Source: Bifidobacterium breve (GTDB taxonomy: Bacteria > Actinomycetota > Thermoleophilia > Solirubrobacterales > Solirubrobacteraceae). From it: 64,000 nucleotides of DNA. Positions 18,087 through 27,115 of this stretch are shown one piece after another; position 1 is the stretch's first letter; every line of letters begins with the position of its first letter. The notes below the pieces were generated by a model. The model worked only from the letters and a program-made list of their open reading frames with translations, had not been told where the DNA came from and did not search any database. Where the stretch lies: NCBI GenBank assembly GCA_945878865.1, contig CAMCUD010000018.1, positions 1-64,000 on the forward strand. The letters are read 5' to 3'. Both the position numbers and the translations under genes were made by a program.

Positions 18087-19973
18087 ATGTCCCGGAACCC
18101 ACGTCTCCACGCCCTGGCAGGGGTCGCCATCACCGTACTCGTCGCCGCCGGCTCACCCACGGGGGCGGCGGGCGCGCCGCCGCCGCTCGAGCCGATCGAG
18201 GTCGAGCGCACACTCCCGACTCCCGCGGGCATCACCCTGCGGAGCGCCACGCTCGCCCCAGGCGATCGGTCGGCGGTCGTCGGCGGCGAGGTCGACGGCG
18301 CGGAGCAGGTCGGTGTCATGGGTCTCGACGGCGAGGGCTTCCGCTGCGTGACCTGCGGCCTGGCCAAGCAGGCCCTGGACCCTGACCCGTTCGACGACGG
18401 GCGCCGCATCCTGCTCACCGGCGTGCAGCCCTCGAAGCTCGATCAGGTCCTGCAGGGTCTCGGCGGCGGGGCCGGGCTAGGGGACCTCCAGTTCAGCGTG
18501 CTGGAGTGCGCGCCCTCGATCGAGGACTGCTCCGACCGTCGCATCGTCCCGCTGGACTTTCCGCGTGACGGCCTCGCCGAAGGGGCGCAGGTCCGCGAGG
18601 TCTCCGCCTCGCCGGACGGCACGCTCATCAAGTGGAACGAGGTGCTGGCAACCTCGGGCGAGCGGATGGTCATCGGCCGGCTCGTGCGCACTGCGAAGGG
18701 CTACGAGGCCCGAGATCCGGTGATCCTCAACGAGCCGTTCACCGTGGACAACCGCACGGAGAGCTGGCAGGCCGCCGGCAGGTTCTTCGAGTCCGGTGGG
18801 GGCGCGAGCGGGCGGAGCTTCTGGGACGGCGGCCGGACGCTGAAGTACAACGCGACGAGCACCGCGCTGAACTACGACCTCTACGAGCTCGACCTCCTCA
18901 CCGGGGCGCGCACCCGCCGCACCACGGACCTCGACTACAACGAGATGTCCGACGCCTCACCGGACGGGCGCTGGCTCTCCTACGCGTCTGCGCGCGGGCT
19001 GGACCGCATGGACGTCTTCACGCAGCTCGAGCGCCCGCCGTTCCTCGACGCCGTGACCTTCGGTGCGCTCGGCCGCATCTCGCTCTTCTCCAACCGGCGG
19101 TGCATGAACGAGCGCTGGCTCATGGACCGCGAGGGCCAGAGGGGAACCTACGGCGGTCAGCCCGTGGTGACCGAGGACGGCTGGGTCATCCGCGGCTGGC
19201 GCTGGTTCGAGGACGGCACGCGTGCCCTGATCACCGAGGAGCGCATCCCCAACGAGCCGGAGCCCAGGGACCCGGCGGCGCGCAAGCGACTGCGGGTCAT
19301 CCGCTTTCCCGAGCGCACGCCGACCGCCCCCGTCGCTCCCGTGCACATCGACGCTGCCGACCTGCGCCGGATCGGGGCGCCGTACACGAGCTACCACAGC
19401 ATGGCCGACCGGCGGGTGCTCGGCCGGGTGGTCCGCGGCAAGACGTCGGGGACCGCGACGCTCACCTACCTGGGCAGCTTCACCGCGGGGACGTGGCGCG
19501 TGACGTACGCGAACTACAGCGATGACGGGCGGTCGTTCGTCACCGGCACCGAGTCCTTCGCTTCGGCTGTGCCGAACCTGCTGAGCACGTGGAGCGCGGC
19601 GCTCGTCGTCCGCGGGGAGCACCACGGCCACCTGCGCGGCACGGTGACGCTGCTGCCCGGGTCGAAGTTTCGCGCCTCGGTCGACAGCGTCGTCGACGGG
19701 CAGCGGTTCGACCGCGTGCCGGTCCAGGCCGATTGCCCGGGCGTCCGTCAGGCGCCCCTGGCCGTCGAGCGCCTCGATGGCGGGCGCTACCGGGTCACCG
19801 CGCGGGTTCCCGAGGATCCCGTGGCGCGGCCGGTGCGCGGCGCGACCGTCGAGGCGGGCGACGCGCGCGCGACGACGGATGCCGACGGCGTCGCCGCGCT
19901 CGCTGTGCCGCCTGCTGCGGCGACGGTGCGCGCTTCGGCGGGCGGGTTCCGCCCGGCCGAGGGGCCGGCGTGA
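18087..19973 (+). CDS. Secreted beta-propeller-like protein, CVTCG-motif family (paralogue of 16095-17957)
   Basis: Signal peptide, GFRCVTCGLAKQALDPDPFDDG, DYNEMSDASPDGRWLSYASARGLDRMDVFTQLERP, NRRCMNERWLMD. Confidence 0.75.
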   Translation: MSRNPRLHALAGVAITVLVAAGSPTGAAGAPPPLEPIEVERTLPTPAGITLRSATLAPGDRSAVVGGEVDGAEQVGVMGLDGEGFRCVTCGLAKQALDPDPFDDGRRILLTGVQPSKLDQVLQGLGGGAGLGDLQFSVLECAPSIEDCSDRRIVPLDFPRDGLAEGAQVREVSASPDGTLIKWNEVLATSGERMVIGRLVRTAKGYEARDPVILNEPFTVDNRTESWQAAGRFFESGGGASGRSFWDGGRTLKYNATSTALNYDLYELDLLTGARTRRTTDLDYNEMSDASPDGRWLSYASARGLDRMDVFTQLERPPFLDAVTFGALGRISLFSNRRCMNERWLMDREGQRGTYGGQPVVTEDGWVIRGWRWFEDGTRALITEERIPNEPEPRDPAARKRLRVIRFPERTPTAPVAPVHIDAADLRRIGAPYTSYHSMADRRVLGRVVRGKTSGTATLTYLGSFTAGTWRVTYANYSDDGRSFVTGTESFASAVPNLLSTWSAALVVRGEHHGHLRGTVTLLPGSKFRASVDSVVDGQRFDRVPVQADCPGVRQAPLAVERLDGGRYRVTARVPEDPVARPVRGATVEAGDARATTDADGVAALAVPPAAATVRASAGGFRPAEGPA

Positions 19974-20008
19974 GGCGCGGCAGGCCGGGCGAGGTCGGCG
20001 TGTGGCGC

Positions 20009-20037
20009 AACATTCGGTCCGTCCGGTCGGTATCTTT
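20009..20037. promoter_or_regulatory. Divergent member of the island operator family (ATTCGGTCCGTCCGGTCGGTATCTTTC)
   Basis: Right half resembles GGTCGGTATGTTT at 27061; immediately upstream of tetR. Confidence 0.4.
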
Positions 20038-20051
20038 CCGAGGCGTATCGC

Positions 20052-20723
20052 ATGAGCCCAGCAACCTCCACGTCCAAGCCCCGCCGCCGCACTCAGGCGG
20101 AGCGCCGCGCCGCGACCCGGGCGCTGCTGCTCGACGCGACGATCGACTGCCTGATCGACTACGGGTACAACGGCGTGACCACAACCCGCGTCGTGGAGCG
20201 CGCGGGCGTCTCACGTGGCGCCCAGGTCCACCACTTCCCGACCAAGGCGATCCTGGTGTCCGAGGCGATGGTCCATCTCGCCGACCGGCGCAGCGCTGAC
20301 CTGGAGCGGCAGGCGGAGCAGCTCCCGCGCGGGAAGAAACGCCCGGCGGCGGCGCTCGACCTTCTGTGGGCGTCGCATCGCGGGCCTCTCTTCGAGGCGG
20401 CGATGGAGCTGTGGGTTGCGGCGCGGACCGACGATGAGCTCCGCGAGCGTCTGGTTCCCGTGGAGCTCCAGCTGGCACGCAGGACCTGGGAGCTGTGCCG
20501 GGCGCTGTTCGGTGACTACGCCAAGGCCAAGACGTTCCCGGCGAGCGTGGAGGTCGCGCTCGCGTCGATGCAGGGGCTCGCCGTGCTGGCGCTGCCCATG
20601 CGCGACGACGGCGGTGCGCTGACCGGCGAGGGCCAGACGCTGGATCAGCTCTGGCGGGCGTGCCGCAAGCGTCTGCTCGTGCTCTTCGACGAGCCCGCAC
20701 CCCCGAAGGGCGCCCGCGGCTGA
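20052..20723 (+). CDS. TetR/AcrR family regulator
   Basis: [49 protein letters not shown]; related to 44931-45584. Confidence 0.93.
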   Translation: MSPATSTSKPRRRTQAERRAATRALLLDATIDCLIDYGYNGVTTTRVVERAGVSRGAQVHHFPTKAILVSEAMVHLADRRSADLERQAEQLPRGKKRPAAALDLLWASHRGPLFEAAMELWVAARTDDELRERLVPVELQLARRTWELCRALFGDYAKAKTFPASVEVALASMQGLAVLALPMRDDGGALTGEGQTLDQLWRACRKRLLVLFDEPAPPKGARG

Positions 20724-20730
20724 TCCCGGC

Positions 20731-21474
20731 GTGGGCGGGGTGTGGCGTGAGCTCGCGGCACCGCTCGAAGCGCGGCGTCTGCGCGCCTCGGGGATCTATC
20801 GCTGGGATGCGGCGCCGCCCCCGAGGCCCGGCGTCGTCGTCCTCGTCCCCGGGTTCCTGACGCCCCGGTGGGCGCTCGCGCCGATGGCGGGCTGGTTGCG
20901 CCGCGGCGGCATCCGCTGTCACGTCGCACGGGTGGGCCTGGACATCGGCTGCGGGGACGCGCTCGCCAGCGCGCTCGCACGCGAGGTGGGCGCCCTGGCC
21001 GCGCGCGAGGAGCAGCGCGTGACACTCGTCGGTCACAGTCGCGGTGGCCATCTCGCCCGCGCGTGCGCGCATCGCCGCCCGGACGACGTCGCGGGCGTCA
21101 TCACCCTGGGCGCGCCGCCGCTGGACCACCGCGGTGTCCATCCGGTGGCGGCGCTTCCGGCGATCACGATCACGGCCCTCGGCACGAGCGGCGTGCCCGG
21201 GCTCATGGGGCTGTCCTGCTTCTACGGCAGCTGCTGTGCCGACTTCCGCGAGGAGCTCGAGCGGCCCGTGCCCGCGGGTCTGTTCCACCACGCCGTCTGG
21301 TCGCAGGATGACGCGGTGGTGCGGTCACACCGGCTGCGTCGGGGTGCTGAGACGCCCGTCGAGGTTCGGGCGAGCCACTGTGGGATGCTGGTGAACCCTG
21401 ACGTGTACGCCGCGATCGCCGCGGCGCTTGCCGACCGCGATCAGGTCGTCGAGCCCGCTGCCCGTCGTTCGTAG
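20731..21474 (+). CDS. Alpha/beta hydrolase (lipase/esterase-like)
   Basis: GVVVLVPGFLTPRWALAPMAGWL, LVGHSRGGHLARA nucleophile elbow (GHSRG), C-terminal SHCGML. Confidence 0.85.
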   Translation: MGGVWRELAAPLEARRLRASGIYRWDAAPPPRPGVVVLVPGFLTPRWALAPMAGWLRRGGIRCHVARVGLDIGCGDALASALAREVGALAAREEQRVTLVGHSRGGHLARACAHRRPDDVAGVITLGAPPLDHRGVHPVAALPAITITALGTSGVPGLMGLSCFYGSCCADFREELERPVPAGLFHHAVWSQDDAVVRSHRLRRGAETPVEVRASHCGMLVNPDVYAAIAAALADRDQVVEPAARRS

Positions 21475-22280
21475 TCGCGGCGTGCCGCGGAGTTCTGGCC
21501 GGTGAGGTAACGGTCAGCGCCGAGCGTGCGCGTCAGCCGCCGCCGAACCCTAATCGGGAGCAGGTTGAAGACGGTGGCCGCCAGGCCCAGCGAACGCGGC
21601 ACCCACACGACCGGCCGATCGTGCTGCACGGCGCCGACGATCGCGCGGGCGACATCCTCGGCATCGACGGCCTTCGCGAACCTCGGGGTCTCCAGCCCGC
21701 TCGTGAGCTCGGTCCGGACGATCCCCGGCAGCACGGTGGTCACGCGGATCCCGTCGTCGATGAGCTCCTCGCGTGCCGCGGTGCCCAGGGCGAGGACGAA
21801 GGCCTTCGTCGCGCTGTAGGTCGCGCCGCCCGGATAGGGGATGGATCCGGCGGACGAGGCGACGTTGACGATGTGGCCGCTGCCGCGGGCGCGCATCCCG
21901 GTGAGCGCCGCCTGCATGCCGTGGCGCACCCCCTCGGCGTTGATGTCGAGCATGCGTCGCGCGGCGGCGGCGTCCTCGTCGGCGAGGAGCCCCACGTGCA
22001 TGATGCCGGCGTTGTTCACGAGGATGTCGACGGGCCCAAACCTCGCGGACACCGCTTCCAGGAACGCGTCGATGCTCGTCGGGTCCGTGACGTCCAGGGC
22101 GCACGGGAAGGCCGCGTCGCCGATCGCCTGCGCGGTCGCCGATGCGGCGGTCTCGTCAATGTCGCCGACGCCCACGCGCGCGCCGGCGTCGGCGAACGCC
22201 TTCGCGGTCGCGCGTCCTATGCCCCGTCCCGCGCCGGTGATCGCGACGACGGCGCCCTGTAGTTCCGGCCCTCGGCCCAT
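21441..22280 (-). CDS. Short-chain dehydrogenase/reductase
   Basis: VVAITGAGRGIGRATAKAFADAGA, LVNNAGIM, YSATKAFVLAL; ATG 22280 with GGAGGAG RBS. Confidence 0.92.
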   Translation of the reverse strand: MGRGPELQGAVVAITGAGRGIGRATAKAFADAGARVGVGDIDETAASATAQAIGDAAFPCALDVTDPTSIDAFLEAVSARFGPVDILVNNAGIMHVGLLADEDAAAARRMLDINAEGVRHGMQAALTGMRARGSGHIVNVASSAGSIPYPGGATYSATKAFVLALGTAAREELIDDGIRVTTVLPGIVRTELTSGLETPRFAKAVDAEDVARAIVGAVQHDRPVVWVPRSLGLAATVFNLLPIRVRRRLTRTLGADRYLTGQNSAARRDYERRAAGSTT

Positions 22281-22300
22281 GGTCCGCTCCTCCAAGAAAG

Positions 22301-22322
22301 ATACAGTCGGATCTGACTGTAT
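22301..22322. promoter_or_regulatory. Island operator-like palindrome ATACAGTC-N6-GACTGTAT
   Basis: Perfect 8-bp arms upstream of the SDR gene. Confidence 0.65.
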
Positions 22323-22417
22323 ACGTTCGCACGAAGGGAAAGCGAAGGGCGGGTGAAGCAGCTGCGAAGAAGCTGAATGGGGGCGTGACGCGCCGCCGAA
22401 GAGGTTCATGAGAGAGG

Positions 22418-22445
22418 GATACAAACAGTCATGACGTGATGAAAC
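22418..22445. promoter_or_regulatory. Island operator-like site GATACAAACAGTCATGACGTGATGAAAC
   Basis: Imperfect palindrome upstream of the sulfatase. Confidence 0.55.
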
Positions 22446-22485
22446 ATCGGGTCTCAGTGCGTTCGTCAGCAGTGAGGAGACCTTG

Positions 22486-23907
22486 ATGCGCCCCATGTTC
22501 ACCTGGCTCGGAGTCGTCGCGCTGGTCGCGGCGGGTCTGTGCTTCCCGGCCGCCGCGAGTGCGACGGCCACCAAGCCCAACGTCGTGGTCATCCAGACCG
22601 ACGACCAGTCGCTGAACACCATGCAGGTGATGGCCCGCACGCAGCGCCTCATCGGCGACGCAGGCCTGTCCTTCGACCGCTACTTCACGTCGTTCTCGCT
22701 CTGCTGCCCGTCTCGCGCGAGCCTGCTCACGGGCCAGTACGCCCACAACCACGGCGTCGAGAGCAACATGCCGCCGAGCGGCGGCTACTACGCGCTGGAC
22801 TCCAGCAGCACGCTGCCGGTGTGGCTGCAGCGTGCGGGCTACGTGACCGCGCACGTCGGCAAGTACCTGAACGGCTACGTGCTCGGCGTGCCGCGCGGCT
22901 GGAACGAGTGGTACACCGGCATGGATCCGACGACGTATCGGTACTTCAACTACTGGCTCAACGAGAACGGGATCCCGCGGAAGTACGGTCGCGCCGATCG
23001 CGACTATCAGACGGATGTCCTGACGCGCAAAGCCGTGGGCTTCATCGAGCGGAGAGCGAGGTCGGATAGGCCGTTCTTCCTCAGCCTGGACTACCTCGCC
23101 CCCCACGAGCAGGTTGGCGGCATCCCGCGGGTCACGCCTGCCCAGCCTCCGGTCCCGGCGCCGCGTCACGCCGGGGCGATGGCGCATGCGGAGCTTCCGG
23201 CGGATCCGAGCTTCGACGAGGCCGACGTGTCGGACAAGCCCGCCCATGTCCGCAACCGGCCGGCGCTCACCGATGCCCAGCGGGAGGAGATCACCACCCA
23301 GTACCGCGCACGGCTCGAGTCGCTGCTCGCGGTTGACGAGGGCGTCGAGCAGGTCATCCAGGCGCTGGAGGCAGCGGGTGAGCTCGATTCGACGTACGTG
23401 CTGTTCGTCAGCGACAACGGCTGGATGGAGGGGCAGCATCGGTACCCCAGTGGCAAGCGCGTCGTCTACGAGCCATCGATGCACCTTCCGCTGCTCATGC
23501 GCGGCCCGGGAGTTCCGGCCGGTACGCGCACGGCGGCGATGGCGGCGAACGTCGACCTCGCGCCGACGCTGCTCGAGCTGACGGGCGCGGCCGCGGATGC
23601 CGAGATCGACGGGCGGTCGCTCGTGCCGGTGCTCGGCGCGCCGGACACCGACTGGGACCGCGACATCCTGCATGAGTTCGTGAGCGGGAGTCGCGGCGGA
23701 GGCGATCCCTCGTTCACGGCGGTCCGCAGTCCCGACGACCTCGTCTACGTCGAGCACGCCACCGGCGAGCAGGAGCTCTACGACCTGCGCGCCGACCCGT
23801 TCCAGCTCGACAGCCGCCACGACGACCCCGCCTACGCCTCGCGCCGCGAGGCGCTGGCCGAACGGCTCGCCGAGCTGCGCAGCTGCCACGGCGAGAGCTG
23901 CCGTTGA
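22486..23907 (+). CDS. Secreted Cys-type sulfatase
   Basis: Signal peptide, PNVVVIQTDDQSLNTM, LCCPSRASLLTGQYAHNHGV (C-x-P-S-R formylglycine motif), HVGKYLNGY, LFVSDNGWMEGQHR. Confidence 0.93.
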   Translation: MRPMFTWLGVVALVAAGLCFPAAASATATKPNVVVIQTDDQSLNTMQVMARTQRLIGDAGLSFDRYFTSFSLCCPSRASLLTGQYAHNHGVESNMPPSGGYYALDSSSTLPVWLQRAGYVTAHVGKYLNGYVLGVPRGWNEWYTGMDPTTYRYFNYWLNENGIPRKYGRADRDYQTDVLTRKAVGFIERRARSDRPFFLSLDYLAPHEQVGGIPRVTPAQPPVPAPRHAGAMAHAELPADPSFDEADVSDKPAHVRNRPALTDAQREEITTQYRARLESLLAVDEGVEQVIQALEAAGELDSTYVLFVSDNGWMEGQHRYPSGKRVVYEPSMHLPLLMRGPGVPAGTRTAAMAANVDLAPTLLELTGAAADAEIDGRSLVPVLGAPDTDWDRDILHEFVSGSRGGGDPSFTAVRSPDDLVYVEHATGEQELYDLRADPFQLDSRHDDPAYASRREALAERLAELRSCHGESCR

Positions 23908-23934
23908 CCCCAGCACGACCCAGGAGGAAGCACG

Positions 23935-25503
23935 ATGCATGATCGACCCACCATCCTTCGCCGAGCGACCCGTGGTGCGCCGTGGTGGCTTGCCGCCGTT
24001 GCTGCGCTGATGCTCATGGCGGCGGCGCCCGCACGCGCGGACGGCCCCCAGGACCTCAACGGCGTCGATGGCTACGTCGACGGCGAGGGCCGATGGTTCA
24101 CCGACGACGAGGGCCGCGTGATGTTCTTCCGGGGCTTCGTCTGGCCGTACAAGCGCGAGCCATGGCTCATCGACGCGGCGGGCGTCGGCGAGGACGACGC
24201 GCAGTTCGTCGCCGACGAGGGCTTCAATCTCATGCAGGTCCGATTCACCTACCAAGGCCTGGAGCCCGCGCCCGGCCAGTACGACGAGGCCTACATGGAC
24301 CGCGTCGTCGCGCTGGTCAAACAGTTGACCTCCCGCGGGGTGCGCGTGTTCATCCAGGCGAACCAGGGCGGGTGGGGCCCGGCGGTCGGCGGCCACGGTT
24401 TCCCGCCGTGGGCGACGTACACCGGAGGCCGCCCGAACCCCGACGTGCCGTTCGGCTTCAGCTACATCCTGAACCCGGCGACGAACAAGGCGTTCGACAA
24501 CTTCTGGGCGAACCGCACGAGCCCGCGCGGTGACGGCCTGCAGGACGGCTTCGCCAAGGCGGTCGCCGAGCTGGGCCGACGGCTGGCCGACGATCCCCTG
24601 TTCCTGGGTGTCGACGTCCTCAACGAGCCGTGGCTCGGGTCGGACTGGCCGGGGTGCTTCCCCATCGGGCGGATCAATCCTGCGGGCTGCCGGAAGTTCG
24701 ATCGCACGAAGCTCAAGCCGTTCTACGAGCGGTTCATCGACACGGTGCGCCCGGCCATGCCGCGGCAGATGGTGCTCTACGAGCCCACGCCGACGTTCGA
24801 CCTGGGCATTCCGACCGGACTCGACGACATCGGCGGCGACGACGGCAACGTCGGCTTCTCCTTCCACGCCTACTGCGCGCTCGACGGCGGCGGGGCCGAC
24901 CTCAAGCCCCTGCCCTTCGAGCGGCTGAAGACGCGGTTCTGCACGAAGGAGGAGGACGACATCATGGACTACGCGCACGAACACGCCGCAGCGCAGGGCG
25001 TGCCGATGCTCAGCAGCGAATTCGGCGCCACGCCGCTGGCCAGCACGACCGCACGGCTGATGGCGCTGCACGAGCGGCGCATCGTGCCGTGGACCTATGC
25101 GGCGTACTGCTGCCGCGACGCCAGTCAGGAGGCCAGCGGCGACGTCATCCTCGATCCGAAGAAGCCCCCGACCGAAGACAACCTCGACCAGGAGAAGCTG
25201 CGGGTGCTCGTGCGACCGTACCCCGCGGCGCTCGCGGGTGTGCCCACGAGGATGGCGTTCGACCCCGCGTCGCGGAGCTACGAGCTGCGCTTCACGACCT
25301 CGCGGCCGGGCGGCGGCGCGTATGACGCCGGTACCGAGTCGGTCGTCCAGGTGCCCAAGCGACAGTACCCCGATGGGTACGCCGTCACCGAGCTCACGGG
25401 CGCGCGGGTGACCTCTGTGCCGGGCGCGGAGCAGCTGACGCTCGTCGCGGAGACCGGCGCAGAGGAGGTCGTGCTGAAGATCGGGCCCCGACCCGCGGCG
25501 TGA
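23935..25503 (+). CDS. Secreted GH5 endoglycoceramidase-like glycosidase
   Basis: Signal peptide, FFRGFVWPYKREPW, DVLNEPWLGSDWPGC (acid/base), SFHAYC, LSSEFGATPLAS (nucleophile), RPYPAALAGVP characteristic of EGCase-type GH5. Confidence 0.82.
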   Translation: MHDRPTILRRATRGAPWWLAAVAALMLMAAAPARADGPQDLNGVDGYVDGEGRWFTDDEGRVMFFRGFVWPYKREPWLIDAAGVGEDDAQFVADEGFNLMQVRFTYQGLEPAPGQYDEAYMDRVVALVKQLTSRGVRVFIQANQGGWGPAVGGHGFPPWATYTGGRPNPDVPFGFSYILNPATNKAFDNFWANRTSPRGDGLQDGFAKAVAELGRRLADDPLFLGVDVLNEPWLGSDWPGCFPIGRINPAGCRKFDRTKLKPFYERFIDTVRPAMPRQMVLYEPTPTFDLGIPTGLDDIGGDDGNVGFSFHAYCALDGGGADLKPLPFERLKTRFCTKEEDDIMDYAHEHAAAQGVPMLSSEFGATPLASTTARLMALHERRIVPWTYAAYCCRDASQEASGDVILDPKKPPTEDNLDQEKLRVLVRPYPAALAGVPTRMAFDPASRSYELRFTTSRPGGGAYDAGTESVVQVPKRQYPDGYAVTELTGARVTSVPGAEQLTLVAETGAEEVVLKIGPRPAA

Positions 25504-25529
25504 TACATACAGTCAAGCCGGTTGGTACG
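25502..25529. promoter_or_regulatory. Island operator-like site GATACATACAGTCAAGCCGGTTGGTACG
   Basis: Left half identical to sites at 40811 and (nearly) 46796; upstream of the cyclase gene. Confidence 0.55.
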
Positions 25530-25537
25530 TTGGCGCT

Positions 25538-27115
25538 GTGACGCCACTGCCATCGGGGCTGCAGACGTGGATGGGTGAGCACCCTGCGCGGGCCCTCATG
25601 CTCACCCTCGCGGCTGTGGCCGGCCAGACCCTCCTGGCCGCGGTGGCCGCGACCCTCCTCGCGGGCGCCGCGGCCCAGGAGGCTGCCGTCGCGGCGGCGG
25701 GCATCGGCCTGGTGCTCTCTGCCGAGACCGCGCTCGCCGCGGTGCGGATGCGTCGGGCGATGCGCCCGGCCCGTTCGTGGCTGTTCGCGGCGGAAGGCGC
25801 TGCGGTCGCCGGGGAGGCGTGGTGCGCGCTGGTGCGCCTGCCCCGCATGGCGGGGGACCGCATCGGCGTGCTGGCCACCGTGATCGCGGCGGCGGCCTCG
25901 GCCGTGGTCGTGGCGGTCGCCGCCGGCTGGACTTCGGCCGATCTCCCCGCGCTGATCGCGGTCGCGGCGGCCCTGTCGATCCTCATGGCGCTCCTGCGCT
26001 TCCTCGGAGCCGAGTTCGCGCTGCGGCCGGCGCTGCGCCGGGTCTGCGACGACCTCGCGCCTGGAGCTCCGCTCGCGGGGGCCGGCGTCTCCCTGCGGCT
26101 CCGTCTGCTGATCGCGCTCCTCGCGATGAATGTCATGACCGCGTTGATCGTGGGCACGACGGCGTCCGGCGGCACGAGTGGGGGCACCGGCACGGGACTC
26201 GTCGTCGCCGTCGGCGCCGGGCTGCTCTGCTCGCTGGGGGTGTCGTTGCTGCTGGCACGATCAGTCGTCGAGCCGCTCCTCGGGCTCCGCGACGCCGCGG
26301 ATCGCGTCACTGGCGGTGTGCTGGACGTGCACGCCGCGGTGCTCGCCGGTGACGAGACCGGCGAGCTGGCCGTTGCGCTGAACCGCATGCTGCTGGGACT
26401 GCGCGAACGCGCGGGGCTCCGGAACGCCCTGGGGCGCTATGTGCCCGGCGAGGTCGCCGACCGGCTCGCGGCTGAGGGCGGGCGCCTCCCGGCCGAGGAC
26501 GTCGACCTCACGGTGGTGTTCCTCGACGTTCGCGGGTTCACCGCGCTCAGCGAGCGCGTCAGCGGGGTGGAGCTGGCCGGGCGGCTCAACCGGCTGTTCG
26601 AGCGGGTCGTGCCCATCATCGAGCGGCATGGGGGGCACGCGAACAAGTTCGTCGGGGACGGGCTGCTCGCGGTCTTCGGCAGTCCGCGCCCGTTGGAGCG
26701 ACACGCCGATGCCGCGGTGGCGGCGGTGCTCGAGATCATCGAAGGCGCCCCTGAGGGCGAGCTCCCGCTCTGCGCCGGCGTGAACTCGGGGCGCGCGCTG
26801 GTCGCGACGATCGGCGGCGGAGCGCGGCTGGACTTCACGGTGCTGGGCGACGTCGTCAACACGGCCGCGCGGGTGCAGGCGGCGACGCGCGAGACGGGGG
26901 ACCCGGTCCTCATCACCGAGGCCGTCGTGGAGCGCCTGGCTGGGGGCGCTCGGGGCTGGGCGCCCCGCCCCGCGGTGCCCCTACGGGGGAAGGCGCGCCC
27001 GGTCCTCCTCTTCGGCTACGAGCTGTGGCGGTCGCCGGCCGCATGTGATAGATACAGTCAGGTCGGTATGTTTATTGGTCGCAATCCGGCTCGCCGGGAG
27101 GACACATGGACTTGA
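25538..27115 (+). CDS. Membrane class III adenylate/guanylate cyclase with HAMP-like linker
   Basis: N-terminal TM helices, LTVVFLDVRGFTALSERV, GHANKFVGDGLLAVFG, LDFTVLGDVVNTAARVQAATRETG; GTG start. Confidence 0.9.
   Translation: MTPLPSGLQTWMGEHPARALMLTLAAVAGQTLLAAVAATLLAGAAAQEAAVAAAGIGLVLSAETALAAVRMRRAMRPARSWLFAAEGAAVAGEAWCALVRLPRMAGDRIGVLATVIAAAASAVVVAVAAGWTSADLPALIAVAAALSILMALLRFLGAEFALRPALRRVCDDLAPGAPLAGAGVSLRLRLLIALLAMNVMTALIVGTTASGGTSGGTGTGLVVAVGAGLLCSLGVSLLLARSVVEPLLGLRDAADRVTGGVLDVHAAVLAGDETGELAVALNRMLLGLRERAGLRNALGRYVPGEVADRLAAEGGRLPAEDVDLTVVFLDVRGFTALSERVSGVELAGRLNRLFERVVPIIERHGGHANKFVGDGLLAVFGSPRPLERHADAAVAAVLEIIEGAPEGELPLCAGVNSGRALVATIGGGARLDFTVLGDVVNTAARVQAATRETGDPVLITEAVVERLAGGARGWAPRPAVPLRGKARPVLLFGYELWRSPAACDRYSQVGMFIGRNPARREDTWT
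27047..27074. promoter_or_regulatory. Island operator-like site GATAGATACAGTCAGGTCGGTATGTTTA
   Basis: Imperfect palindrome; lies inside the 3' end of the cyclase ORF and upstream of the acyl-CoA dehydrogenase. Confidence 0.6.

Noticed and set aside
22429-25071. 880-aa minus-strand ORF opposite sulfatase and GH5
   Set aside because: Antisense artefact; both plus-strand genes have clear catalytic motifs.
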